This document shows positions 1 to 6,340 of a DNA stretch of 38,376 nucleotides, piece after piece; the first letter of the stretch is position 1; every line of letters begins with the position of its first letter. Source of the stretch: a virus. The DNA is taken from positions 1 to 38,376 of IMG/VR virus record IMGVR_UViG_3300049846_000769. One strand, 5' to 3'. A program made the translations under genes and the position numbers. The notes beneath the pieces were generated by a model. It made no database searches. It saw only the letters and a list, made by a program, of their open reading frames with translations, and had not been told where the DNA came from.

Positions 1-508
1 CAATTAAAAAAAGCCACCCAATCGGAGCGAACCAATAAAGCCATTTGATTTCTGCACAAATAATTAAATGCCATATATGATGCGGTGCCAGTGGATCTGC
101 AAAATCAAACCATCTGAACTGTGGTTTTTCCAACACACGTTCACCGTCTTTGTGAACCCAATGAGGCCATGGATATTTTGTCGAACCTGGAATGTCGCGT
201 TCAAAATTCTGGCAAAAAAATAATCGCTTTGCATGTTTCCAAAAAATATCTCTGGCCATTGTTTGTGTCGCATCTGAAACAAAGCAAATTAATTGGTCGC
301 GCGTGAAATTCCATGGATTGTTCCAAGGCCTTTGGTGTGGGTGGCGCATTAAAATTCCATAATCAGAAAAATAATATCCAAGGTCCTCATATCTTAAGCC
401 ATTAATCAAATTTACTTGGAAAAAATTAAATATTCCGGCGCGCATTGCTGAATCACCGCCATCACCTGTCTCATCAACTAAAAATCCTGATATGTCTTTG
501 AAAATCAT
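1..508 (-). CDS. Conserved phage protein of unknown function (C-terminus cut by window edge)
   Basis: The frame stays open from an ATG at 508 to the window edge, giving at least 169 residues without a stop. The ATG overlaps the stop of the gene upstream (ATGA), so the two are probably translationally coupled. The N-terminus carries a DETGDGGDSAMRAG segment and later RHPHQRPWNNPWNFTRDQL. From memory, similar segments (GDS..R.G, then RHP...W..P.n.sRDQL) occur in conserved phage proteins of unknown function. It is rich in Trp, Phe and His. It is the last gene of the leftward recombination operon within the window. No catalytic motif was recognised and the function is unknown. Confidence 0.75.
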   Translation of the reverse strand, partial: MIFKDISGFLVDETGDGGDSAMRAGIFNFFQVNLINGLRYEDLGYYFSDYGILMRHPHQRPWNNPWNFTRDQLICFVSDATQTMARDIFWKHAKRLFFCQNFERDIPGSTKYPWPHWVHKDGERVLEKPQFRWFDFADPLAPHHIWHLIICAEIKWLYWFAPIGWLFLI

Positions 509-753
509 TTTTTTCTGCGCCGTCTTGCTAGAATTGCCATTGATGCCACTGCCAATTCAAGGTTTTCAACGCTGGCGTTTTTAATTGTTGGCATTGGATA
601 ACGACCCATTGCTTTTCCAAGTGCAATGTCAGCATCATGATTTATTTTTTGCTGGCGTTCATATCTTTGTTGAATCAGGTGCTTTGTTCTTTTGGATTTG
701 TTTTCAAGTGCCAACTTGCGCTGTTTGTTGTTCCATTTTTCTTGTTTGTTCAT
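505..753 (-). CDS. Small basic hypothetical protein
   Basis: This 82-residue protein is very rich in Lys, Arg and Gln in its N-terminal half, which is probably a charged helix or coiled coil. It ends in an Arg/Lys cluster (ARRRRKK). The ATG at 753 was chosen because AGAGGGG lies just upstream and the stop of the CsrA-like gene ends one base before it. Longer versions starting at 795 or 819 would run deep into that gene. The stop overlaps the next start as ATGA. The basic composition would suit nucleic-acid binding, but that is inference only. Confidence 0.7.
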   Translation of the reverse strand: MNKQEKWNNKQRKLALENKSKRTKHLIQQRYERQQKINHDADIALGKAMGRYPMPTIKNASVENLELAVASMAILARRRRKK

Positions 754-754
754 T

Positions 755-1018
755 TCATCCCCTCTTTGGTCTTTCAAGGACTGTTTGTGTGTATTCATCC
801 CAAACGCCAATGCGTCCAATTTTCACATCGCGATTGGCAGTGATTGCAAGTTTTGCTTGTTTGTTTTCAATCTTTTTGCAGGTCAATTGCATTTCGCCTA
901 CCTGAACAACCTCGCCAGTTCTTAGTGTTACAACTAAGGTGCCACGGTTGTCTGATATTCGTTCAGTATTTCTATTTCCGTCCTGATTCTTGTTTTCATT
1001 AGTCTTATTATCACGCAT
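755..1018 (-). CDS. CsrA-like RNA-binding regulator
   Basis: The protein has 87 residues. After a hydrophilic N-terminal tail of about 24 residues rich in Asn, Asp and Lys, it follows the CsrA/RsmA pattern. LVVTLRTGEVVQVGE corresponds to CsrA LILTRRVGETLMIGD, KIENKQAKLAITANRDV to VKGNQVRIGVNAPKEV, and KIGRIG to the SVHREE region. CsrA dimers bind GGA motifs in mRNA leaders and control translation. The Arg equivalent to CsrA Arg44 appears to be kept, while the preceding His is Gly. The ATG at 1018 has AGGGGG upstream. It overlaps the 3' end of the RusA gene by 85 nt, so the tail is encoded within rusA. An alternative is an unrelated small beta protein. The similarity was judged by eye. Confidence 0.62.
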   Translation of the reverse strand: MRDNKTNENKNQDGNRNTERISDNRGTLVVTLRTGEVVQVGEMQLTCKKIENKQAKLAITANRDVKIGRIGVWDEYTQTVLERPKRG

Positions 1019-1449
1019 GGTGAACCCCCTTGATGTAGTATTGATTTTTCGACCTGCCCACAAATAAAATAAGTGTCATCTAATCCGAGACATTTTCCTA
1101 GTGCATCACGCGCAGCTTTAACGCGATTATCAGCATCCAGTCGCAACAAGGTCTTTTTGTTTTTTGCAAAAATCTTGTCCTCTGGCCACATAAAATGCAT
1201 ATCACAGCGAACAAAAAAACCATCCATTAACCACTGCCTGACAAATGCTTTTGCAGTTCCAATTTTTGAAAGGTTCATCAATTTGTAATTTTCTATTTCG
1301 TGTGAATATGATTTCAGCTTTTGACTTCGATTGATTCGTAATTCAGAAATCGTTCTGCCATGTCGATCAAGCGAAACGTGCATTCCTGGACGATATGACT
1401 TGTTGACGGTTGGTGGCATTGGAAAATTTCTGAAAACGAATTGATCCAT
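934..1449 (-). CDS. rusA: RusA-family Holliday junction resolvase
   Basis: The protein has 171 residues. It carries the RusA signature LDADNRVKAARDALGKCLGLDD at about 104-125 (split here as LDADNRVKAARDAL and GKCLGLDD). This supplies the acidic residues Asp105, Asp107 and Asp124/125 and a Lys at 111, spaced much as in E. coli RusA (D70, D72, K76, D91). RusA dimers cut Holliday junctions symmetrically. The ATG at 1449 overlaps the RecT stop (TGATG) and has a CTAGGGG ribosome site. The GTG at 1452 is a poorer choice. Lying downstream of the exonuclease and RecT genes, it fits phage DNA recombination and branch removal before packaging. Confidence 0.88.
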   Translation of the reverse strand: MDQFVFRNFPMPPTVNKSYRPGMHVSLDRHGRTISELRINRSQKLKSYSHEIENYKLMNLSKIGTAKAFVRQWLMDGFFVRCDMHFMWPEDKIFAKNKKTLLRLDADNRVKAARDALGKCLGLDDTYFICGQVEKSILHQGGSPCVIIRLMKTRIRTEIEILNEYQTTVAP

Positions 1450-2117
1450 CACGCCCCTAGTTCAGCATTTAAGTCATCAGTGGCTGTGACATCGCGTGTG
1501 GTTTCTGGTTCTAATTCAACAAGATCCTCATGATATAAAAGACCGTTCACAGCTGATGCAAACTCAGCATCATATGCCCTTTTGCGCGCCTTGTGCATCA
1601 TCATGTCACGTGGATAAGTTATCCAAACATTGCGAACAATACCTGCTTTTTTTGCATCATCCATTGTGAAATAATATTCAACCCATTCCTTTGATCCTTT
1701 TTTCTTGATCTGAACAACGGCGGCCCACGCCTCAGCATTAAGATTTTTATTTTCAGAACAGATTTTGTTATGTTCCTTATCAATAAAAAATTCGCGCTTT
1801 TCGCCAAACTCTGGATGTGTTTCGGCGGTTGCTGAATATAGTGAACCATAAATTGTGATCTTGTCGTTGATCCAGCCCATTTGGTTCATTGCACTGACTG
1901 GCCATTTTCTTTGTTTCAAAGTCATTAAAGCTGCCATCACAGCTGATGAACCATACTTTGTTAAATGCTTTGGAACAACATTAGTGACCTGCATTAAAAA
2001 TGCAGCTGCATTCCTTAATTCGTTTTGATCTCTGAACGTGACAAATCCTGTTTCGTCAAATGGGACGATTGCTGAATTGGAATTGGTAACGGTTTTTATA
2101 GTGTCTTGTGCATCCAT
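1449..2117 (-). CDS. recT: RecT-family single-strand annealing protein
   Basis: The protein has 222 residues. Features of the RecT/Bet superfamily include the N-terminal KYGSSAVMAALMTLKQRKWPVSA helix region (residues about 55-77), a central beta region (EAWAAVVQIKKKG), and the C-terminal VWITYPRDMMMHKARKRAYD segment. That last segment matches the conserved W..yP..M...kA...A motif that ends the RecT core. Such proteins coat single-stranded DNA and anneal complementary strands, working with a 5'-3' exonuclease that is present two genes upstream. The ATG at 2117 has GATGAGG 7 nt upstream. It overlaps the preceding small gene by 62 nt. Confidence 0.8.
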   Translation of the reverse strand: MDAQDTIKTVTNSNSAIVPFDETGFVTFRDQNELRNAAAFLMQVTNVVPKHLTKYGSSAVMAALMTLKQRKWPVSAMNQMGWINDKITIYGSLYSATAETHPEFGEKREFFIDKEHNKICSENKNLNAEAWAAVVQIKKKGSKEWVEYYFTMDDAKKAGIVRNVWITYPRDMMMHKARKRAYDAEFASAVNGLLYHEDLVELEPETTRDVTATDDLNAELGA

Positions 2118-2394
2118 CTTGTGACCTCATCTTGTAGTTTGTTGAATAGCATTGTGTCCAATTGCCTGTGACCAGGCAATCCCTTTTTTCTATAATCTTA
2201 ATCTTGTTTTTACGGCGCAGCATTGAAATCCATGAGTTCATTTCGCCTTTGTTTGCATGAATGCCAAAGTCTTTGAAAAATTCCATAAACTCGCGCGTTG
2301 TTAGTGGACCATGTTCATTACATAGCCTTTCAATTATTGCCTCGCGTTCAATTATAAAACCACTATTGTGTTTGGGTGTTTTGGTTCGTTCCAT
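2056..2394 (-). CDS. Hypothetical protein, possible winged-helix fold
   Basis: The protein has 112 residues. The segment ERLCNEHGPLTTREFMEFFKDFGIHANKGEMNSWISMLRRKNKIKII (about 21-67) reads like a winged helix-turn-helix: a helix, a short turn, a possible recognition helix around MNSWISMLRR, then a short beta strand. This suggests DNA binding, but no family was recognised. The start at 2394 was chosen for AGAGGAAATCA upstream. The 11 extra residues before it would lie inside the previous gene. The 3' end overlaps recT by 62 nt. It could be a local regulator or a recombination accessory protein. Confidence 0.65.
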   Translation of the reverse strand: MERTKTPKHNSGFIIEREAIIERLCNEHGPLTTREFMEFFKDFGIHANKGEMNSWISMLRRKNKIKIIEKRDCLVTGNWTQCYSTNYKMRSQDGCTRHYKNRYQFQFSNRPI

Positions 2395-2668
2395 TGATTT
2401 CCTCTTTGAACTTTTCAAGCAAGTCATCGGAAATCATTTGTGTGCCACTCTGAAAAAGCGTTGCCCTATCTTGGGATGTCAGCTGCAAAAGCCATGATGA
2501 CCATCCATTTGCAAGGACCAGTGACACGATCATTTGTGCATCTGGTCCACCCAATTTTAAATTCTGGATTTTCTTACAAGCGTTTTCAATCACACGAACG
2601 ATTTCCTCGCGCATTTCACCTGCGATTTCTAACAAATCTGGATCAATATCATTGAGGGATTTCGGCAT
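2363..2668 (-). CDS. Hypothetical helical protein
   Basis: This 101-residue, mostly helical and acidic protein has no recognised motif. It begins MPKSLNDIDPDLLEIAGEM, has a hydrophobic middle (MIVSLVLANGWSSWLLQL), and ends in a polar Asn/Gln/Thr tail. It overlaps the exonuclease stop by 20 nt and the next gene by 32 nt, as expected for a tightly coupled operon. The middle is too short and mixed to call a membrane span. Its place between the nuclease and RecT suggests a recombination accessory role, by context only. Confidence 0.65.
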   Translation of the reverse strand: MPKSLNDIDPDLLEIAGEMREEIVRVIENACKKIQNLKLGGPDAQMIVSLVLANGWSSWLLQLTSQDRATLFQSGTQMISDDLLEKFKEEINGTNQNTQTQ

Positions 2669-3650
2669 TTGCTAAACGCTCAAGCTGTTCCCACGCAAAA
2701 TGGGGCAGGCTGATGTCCTCCATTTTGTTATTGTAAGACGGCCAAACATTTTCTGCACGACATTCCTGCAATCTAATTAAAGCTTTTTTATAACGCTGTT
2801 CACCAGCGTCCATTGCGCCTGGGTCAAGTTTATAATCTTGCCATATGTAAGGCGATTCCATTTCAAAAGCTGCAAACACAAATGCTCTGGGCTTTGGTAT
2901 TGGAATTTCAAATTCATCTTTAAGTTCTTGTGTAATCTTGTGAAGTTCGGTCCATAAATCAAAATACATTGCACCCTGAACATAAAGGTTTTCAAAATAA
3001 ATTTTTCTGGAAAAGCCATTCAAAGATGCATCTGGTGTTTTCTTAATATCAACAATCACACCTGTTTCATCCACAAAATCTGTTTTAAATTTGTATAATA
3101 TTTTGGCCTCATCATCATAAATCCATGCGCGTTGTTCGCGCCAGCCATTGCGTGAAAATAATTTTTTCAGTCGTGGATTATAATCAAGGCTTAACATTAG
3201 TTGTTCAATATGATTCCAGTCAGTTTCACTGATGATTTGTTTTCCTTGGGTGGCATTTTTGACAATCCAATCCCAATCAAGTTGTTGATATTTTGAATCA
3301 GTTTCAATGACCTTTTTTTTCAGATCATCTTTTTTAAGTGCTGAAACGCCTTTAAGTCCTAAGACTTTTGCGATTGCATCCCACTCCTCTTTGGTAGCAA
3401 GTGAGTTTGGAAAATCTGATTTGTTTGGTTCACGGCAATATGTTTGAAAGAATCGTTCGCCCTCAAGCATGGCCATATGGACCTGATTCCCTTGTTCCAT
3501 TGCTTTGGTTTTTTTCTTAATCCCTCTAATGTATTTCGCGTGATAATGCGCCGGACTTTTTAAAAACTCCATGATTGCACTTGGTGAAATATGTAGAATT
3601 GATTCGTCGTTGTTTATTTCTGGCGGTGTTTCGCCAAACCCTGCTTTCAT
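2649..3650 (-). CDS. RecE-like PD-(D/E)XK exonuclease
   Basis: The protein has 333 residues. Motifs in order are HISPSAIMEFLKSPAHYHA near 20-38, GNQVHMAMLEG (G-x-x-x-H, 54-64), DFVDETG (Asp181), VDIKKT (Asp191-Ile-Lys193) and VQGAMYFD (Gln215...Tyr219). This is the layout of RecE/PDDEXK_1 nucleases, which degrade duplex DNA to give a 3' overhang. It heads the leftward operon and is followed by RecT, so the pair should form an exonuclease/annealing system. The start at 3650 was chosen for GGGAG 5 nt upstream. ATG 3662 is possible. The frame extends to 3986, but that part covers the control region and is not protein-like. Confidence 0.82.
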   Translation of the reverse strand: MKAGFGETPPEINNDESILHISPSAIMEFLKSPAHYHAKYIRGIKKKTKAMEQGNQVHMAMLEGERFFQTYCREPNKSDFPNSLATKEEWDAIAKVLGLKGVSALKKDDLKKKVIETDSKYQQLDWDWIVKNATQGKQIISETDWNHIEQLMLSLDYNPRLKKLFSRNGWREQRAWIYDDEAKILYKFKTDFVDETGVIVDIKKTPDASLNGFSRKIYFENLYVQGAMYFDLWTELHKITQELKDEFEIPIPKPRAFVFAAFEMESPYIWQDYKLDPGAMDAGEQRYKKALIRLQECRAENVWPSYNNKMEDISLPHFAWEQLERLANAEIPQ

Positions 3651-3791
3651 CTTGACTCCCATCTTGGTGGTCACACAATTATTTTTGATGGCTGATGTTG
3701 TCACTAAAATTGTGAATTTTTCTTGAACGTATCGCGACAATGTGTTTTGGTCTGCCCCAAGAAAAAGAAAAGGCCTTGGGGTCAACCAAAG

Positions 3792-3826
3792 CCAGATCAC
3801 AGAACGGGAAAATAAAAGTGATCTGG
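3792..3826. repeat. Perfect 9-bp inverted repeat, candidate operator
   Basis: CCAGATCAC (3792-3800) and GTGATCTGG (3818-3826) are exact reverse complements separated by 17 bases. An outer CCAAA (3786-3790) and a later TTTGG loosely extend the symmetry. No T-tract follows, so it is not a terminator. The centre-to-centre distance of about 26 bp would place the two half-sites on roughly the same side of the helix, which suits a dimeric regulator or an initiator. The binding protein is unknown. Confidence 0.55.
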
Positions 3827-3848
3827 TATCTAAAACGGTTTGGCCCCA

Positions 3849-3869
3849 TTGTCCACAACTTTTTCCACA
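3849..3869 (+). promoter_or_regulatory. Two DnaA-box-like sites
   Basis: TTGTCCACA (3849-3857) and TTTTCCACA (3861-3869) lie in direct orientation, 12 bases start to start. The second matches the relaxed DnaA box TTWTNCACA fully and the first differs at one base. An AT-rich stretch follows, about 30 bases before the initiator-like gene. Paired boxes suggest that host DnaA acts at phage replication or in control of this promoter. Confidence 0.5.
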
Positions 3870-3897
3870 AAATAATTTAAGCATCGTGGGGGGCTTT

Positions 3898-4695
3898 ATG
3901 TCAGAGGTCACTGTTCGCATTTTAAAATTTAATGAAATTTTCACAACCAGATCAAAGGACATTAAATCGGTTGCATGGTTTTCCATGCCTTGTGATTTAT
4001 TGATTCACCCTGATTTTGAGGGAATAAATGGCGATGAATTTAAGGCCTTTTGCTGGTTCGTTGGCATCGCATCTAAAAAGAAAAATGACATTGTGCGAAT
4101 GAATATCCCACACACCACAAGATTGCTGAACATAAAAGAGGCATCAATTCATTCAATGATTAAAAAACTTGATGGAAAACAATTGGATGTCGTAAGCGGC
4201 CAAGACGCGGCCAAGACGCGGCCTCTACAGACAGGACAGACAGAACATAACAAGACAGACATAACAGACAGACATATGTCATCTGGCGATGACCCGACCG
4301 CGCAACATCTGGTTGTTCAAATTTGGAATGAATACTGCGACAAGTTACCGAAAGTTAAGCGATTAAGTTCTGATAGGCTTAAGAAATGTCAAAAGTTAAT
4401 CAAGGACTTAAGTCAAACAGAACTCACTGATGTTGTAATTAAAATGGCCAAGTCAGATTTTTGTAATGGTAAGAATGACAATGGTTGGGTGGCCACCTTT
4501 GATTTTTTTCTAAAAACAGAAAATTGCTTGAAAACATTAGAGGGAAAATACGATAACCGCGCAGGCTTTGCACAGACAAGGGCCAGCCGAGTATCAGAAA
4601 ATTTAAAAAGGCTTGAGGAAAAATACTCAGTTCAAGAAAAGGATGTGACAGATGACAGTGGCAATGGTGCTGATTCAGATGGCAAAATTTTATGA
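3898..4695 (+). CDS. Replication initiator-like protein (phage O-like)
   Basis: The protein has 265 residues. Residues about 36-100 have the helix-rich layout of phage replication proteins with an N-terminal winged helix (FKAFCWFVGIASKKKND, then NIPHTTRLLNIKEASIHSM). A polar linker with several Thr and Gln follows, then a C-terminal region with VVQIWNEYCDKLPKVKRLSSDRLKK and GWVATFDFFLK. The latter is a common pattern in phage replication proteins (IWN....L..v..ls..R...). The gene start at 3898 has GGGGGG upstream. It overlaps the loader-like gene by 44 nt, as O and P genes often do. The linker is encoded by repeated DNA at 4196-4276. The family assignment is by pattern and context. Confidence 0.65.
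   Translation: MSEVTVRILKFNEIFTTRSKDIKSVAWFSMPCDLLIHPDFEGINGDEFKAFCWFVGIASKKKNDIVRMNIPHTTRLLNIKEASIHSMIKKLDGKQLDVVSGQDAAKTRPLQTGQTEHNKTDITDRHMSSGDDPTAQHLVVQIWNEYCDKLPKVKRLSSDRLKKCQKLIKDLSQTELTDVVIKMAKSDFCNGKNDNGWVATFDFFLKTENCLKTLEGKYDNRAGFAQTRASRVSENLKRLEEKYSVQEKDVTDDSGNGADSDGKIL
4196..4276 (+). repeat. Tandem repeats inside the initiator-like gene, candidate origin
   Basis: GCGGCCAAGAC occurs twice in tandem (4196-4206, 4207-4217) and is followed by a partial third unit (4218-4223). The next 50 bases repeat the core GACAGACA or CAGACAG about four times. The segment encodes the polar linker of the initiator-like protein. In lambda the origin iterons lie in the middle of gene O, and this arrangement looks the same. 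Confidence 0.5.
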
Positions 4696-5284
4696 CCACG
4701 ATATAAGCGAACAGGCATTGGATTTATACATTCAAGTGTTCAAACCATTTTCGTTTGAACAGGTTAAACATGCCGCGATGTCCTACATGGCAGACACCAA
4801 AAATTCTAGGTTCCCTATCCCACCGCATAAAATCATGGATATTTACAAAAAAGCACAGCCAGATGATCGCGAGGTTGGCGTTGAACTCGCCAGAACAGTT
4901 TATTCGCTTGTGGTTAACCGTGGTTTGAATTGGCAAGATGGGTTCTGGTCTGAGCATGGAAATTATTTCGAGGGCAATAGGGGCGATTTTAAAGCGTCAT
5001 TCAAGGATGCGTTCATCAGTGTCACTGGACCAATAGCATGGAACGCTGTGCAAAAATTTGGTGGTTGGGAACGTGTTTGTGATGCCTGCAATAATATGGA
5101 TCAAGGCATTTTTGTTGCACAATTTCGCGACCATGTTCAAACAGTCATGTCGATGTCTAAAAATGGGATTGATGTTTCAAAATTAGATATGCCCCAAAAA
5201 AAGACAGAACATGGTTTGATTTCTGCAAAAAATACATTGTTGAATTTAATACCTGATTCAAAACGAAACACTAATCAAGATTAA
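4652..5284 (+). CDS. Putative replicative helicase loader (P-like)
   Basis: The protein has 210 residues. The N-terminal part reads MAKFYDHDISEQALDLYIQ, FSFEQVKHAAMSYMADTK and SRFPIPPHKIMDI. This is the pattern of phage helicase loaders and replication proteins of the G39P/lambda P type: a short helix, 'dysfeqv..A...y', then 'FPP...I'. Such proteins deliver the host DnaB helicase to the phage origin. The start at 4652 has AAGGATGTGACAG upstream. Starts at 4664 and 4679 are possible. Overlap with the initiator-like gene supports a replication pair. The C-terminal half has no recognised motif. Confidence 0.6.
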   Translation: MTVAMVLIQMAKFYDHDISEQALDLYIQVFKPFSFEQVKHAAMSYMADTKNSRFPIPPHKIMDIYKKAQPDDREVGVELARTVYSLVVNRGLNWQDGFWSEHGNYFEGNRGDFKASFKDAFISVTGPIAWNAVQKFGGWERVCDACNNMDQGIFVAQFRDHVQTVMSMSKNGIDVSKLDMPQKKTEHGLISAKNTLLNLIPDSKRNTNQD

Positions 5285-5345
5285 CTTTATAAAACCATCA
5301 TTTTTTGTTATTCTATAGGTGTCAAAGCAACAAAGGATGGTTAAA

Positions 5346-5603
5346 ATGAAAACAAACAGAGTTCATGGCGCACTTAGCAAGTTCAAATCAGTTTCAAATT
5401 TTAAAAAGTCAAATAGCATGATTTTCTATAGCAGACAAAAGCCTGTTAATGGCCAAGACAGATACATTGAAGTCATTGACCAAGGTGGGAACGCAATCGC
5501 ATTGCCAATTATTATTGAAGCTGATGGAACTGAGCGCGTGGCATATCATCCAAAAACAATCAAAGGTCTTGTTGAATTTTTAGAAAACAAAGGTGGTGAA
5601 TAA
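5346..5603 (+). CDS. Hypothetical protein
   Basis: The 85-residue protein has a basic N-terminus (MKTNRVHGALSKFKSVSNFKKS), followed by a short beta-rich part (DRYIEVIDQGGNAIALPIIIEADG) and a C-terminal helix (TIKGLVEFLENKGGE). No family was recognised. The start at 5346 has AAAGGATGG upstream. An earlier ATG-less extension to 5319 lacks a ribosome site. The stop overlaps the next start as TAATG. The 61-base gap before it is AT-rich and may hold a weak promoter. Confidence 0.65.
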   Translation: MKTNRVHGALSKFKSVSNFKKSNSMIFYSRQKPVNGQDRYIEVIDQGGNAIALPIIIEADGTERVAYHPKTIKGLVEFLENKGGE

Positions 5604-5875
5604 TGAGCGACGATAAGTGGATTCATTTAGGTCAATCAAGACCAGGTTATCCAGACAGCCGCGCACAATTGAAAGAAATTCCGGCTGGTCCTTTTGTACT
5701 GGTTCCACAGAACACAGCAACACTGTTTGAAAAGAATTATGCTGTGATGGATTTCGCAGAACACAGACTGATTAAAGTGGACAAGTTTGAATTGCGCTGG
5801 GGATATATCACTTATGCTGTGGGTCCTGACTTTGCGCCAATGCGTGTTGGTGAGCATATAGATTCATCAGATTAA
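5603..5875 (+). CDS. Hypothetical protein
   Basis: This 90-residue acidic protein has alternating hydrophobic residues suggesting a small beta fold (PFVLVPQNTATLFEKNYAVMDF, then FELRWGYITYAVG). No motif was recognised. It is coupled to the gene before it by TAATG and followed three bases later by the HNH gene. It is probably an early phage protein of unknown role. Confidence 0.65.
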   Translation: MSDDKWIHLGQSRPGYPDSRAQLKEIPAGPFVLVPQNTATLFEKNYAVMDFAEHRLIKVDKFELRWGYITYAVGPDFAPMRVGEHIDSSD

Positions 5876-5877
5876 AA

Positions 5878-6162
5878 ATGAAATTTCCAAAAAAAACTAG
5901 AATTAAAAATCAAGAATTAATAGACTTTATTAAAACATTGCCATGCTTAATATGTTATATGCGACCAAGTGACCCAGACCATATTACAACCAGAGGCGCT
6001 GGTGGCCATGATTTGGCTGATAACTTGTGGCCATTATGTCGCAAGCACCACAACGAACGCCATTCAAAAGGATTGGGTTTTATGATTAAAAAATATTCAT
6101 CATGCAAACAATGGTTGATTAAAGCCAATCGAAAAGATATTTTGGAAAAATATGAAAACTGA
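5878..6162 (+). CDS. HNH-type nuclease-like protein
   Basis: The protein has 94 residues. It has the compact HNH/treble-clef layout: CLIC (residues 22-25), DPDHITTRGAGGHDLADN (about 32-49), and WPLCRKHHNERHSKG (about 51-65). This resembles phage HNH proteins of the DUF968/Ref type. The first Cys pair and CRKHH would bind zinc, and DHI/HH would form the active site. It follows replication genes, where lambda-like phages often keep recombination or nuclease accessories. It is not beside the terminase, so a packaging role is less likely. Confidence 0.72.
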   Translation: MKFPKKTRIKNQELIDFIKTLPCLICYMRPSDPDHITTRGAGGHDLADNLWPLCRKHHNERHSKGLGFMIKKYSSCKQWLIKANRKDILEKYEN

Positions 6163-6340
6163 AAATGAAAAAGATTTTTTAATCAAAAGCTATTCTGCTT
6201 TAAATCGAAAATTAAAATCACAGCAAAATGAAATACTAATGAAATTGTCAAATATCGAAACCACCATTAATAAAAAAAACAAACAAATAGTAAGATTGAA
6301 AAATAAAGTTAAAAAGCTAACGATTGCGCAAAAAAGTTAA
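6152..6340 (+). CDS. Small coiled-coil protein
   Basis: The 62-residue protein is very rich in Lys, Asn and Glu, with heptad-like spacing through QNEILMKLSNIETTINKK and KQIVRLKNKVKKL, so a coiled coil is likely. The start lies inside the end of the HNH gene. The ribosome site (TTGGAAAAAT) is weak. The stop overlaps the end of the converging phosphoesterase gene by 24 nt. No function can be given, and it may be a chance open frame. Confidence 0.45.
   Translation: MKTENEKDFLIKSYSALNRKLKSQQNEILMKLSNIETTINKKNKQIVRLKNKVKKLTIAQKS

Larger units (their letters stand above)
3651..3897. promoter_or_regulatory. Divergent control region between recombination and replication operons
   Basis: A 247-base gap separates the leftward exonuclease operon from the rightward replication operon. 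It must hold promoters for both, though no clear -35/-10 pair stands out. It contains a perfect 9-bp inverted repeat (CCAGATCAC 3792-3800, GTGATCTGG 3818-3826) and two DnaA-box-like sites at 3849-3869. These are listed separately. Confidence 0.6.

Noticed and set aside
585-925. Several plus-strand open frames of 68-106 codons
   Set aside because: They are antisense to the small basic and CsrA-like genes, are hydrophobic and Cys/Phe-rich as expected for complements of Lys/Gln-rich genes, and lack ribosome sites.
3651-3986. N-terminal extension of the exonuclease reading frame (about 112 codons)
   Set aside because: It runs through the control region and the start of the initiator gene, has no ribosome site at its start, and its sequence is not like nuclease families. 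GGGAG before 3650 marks a better start.
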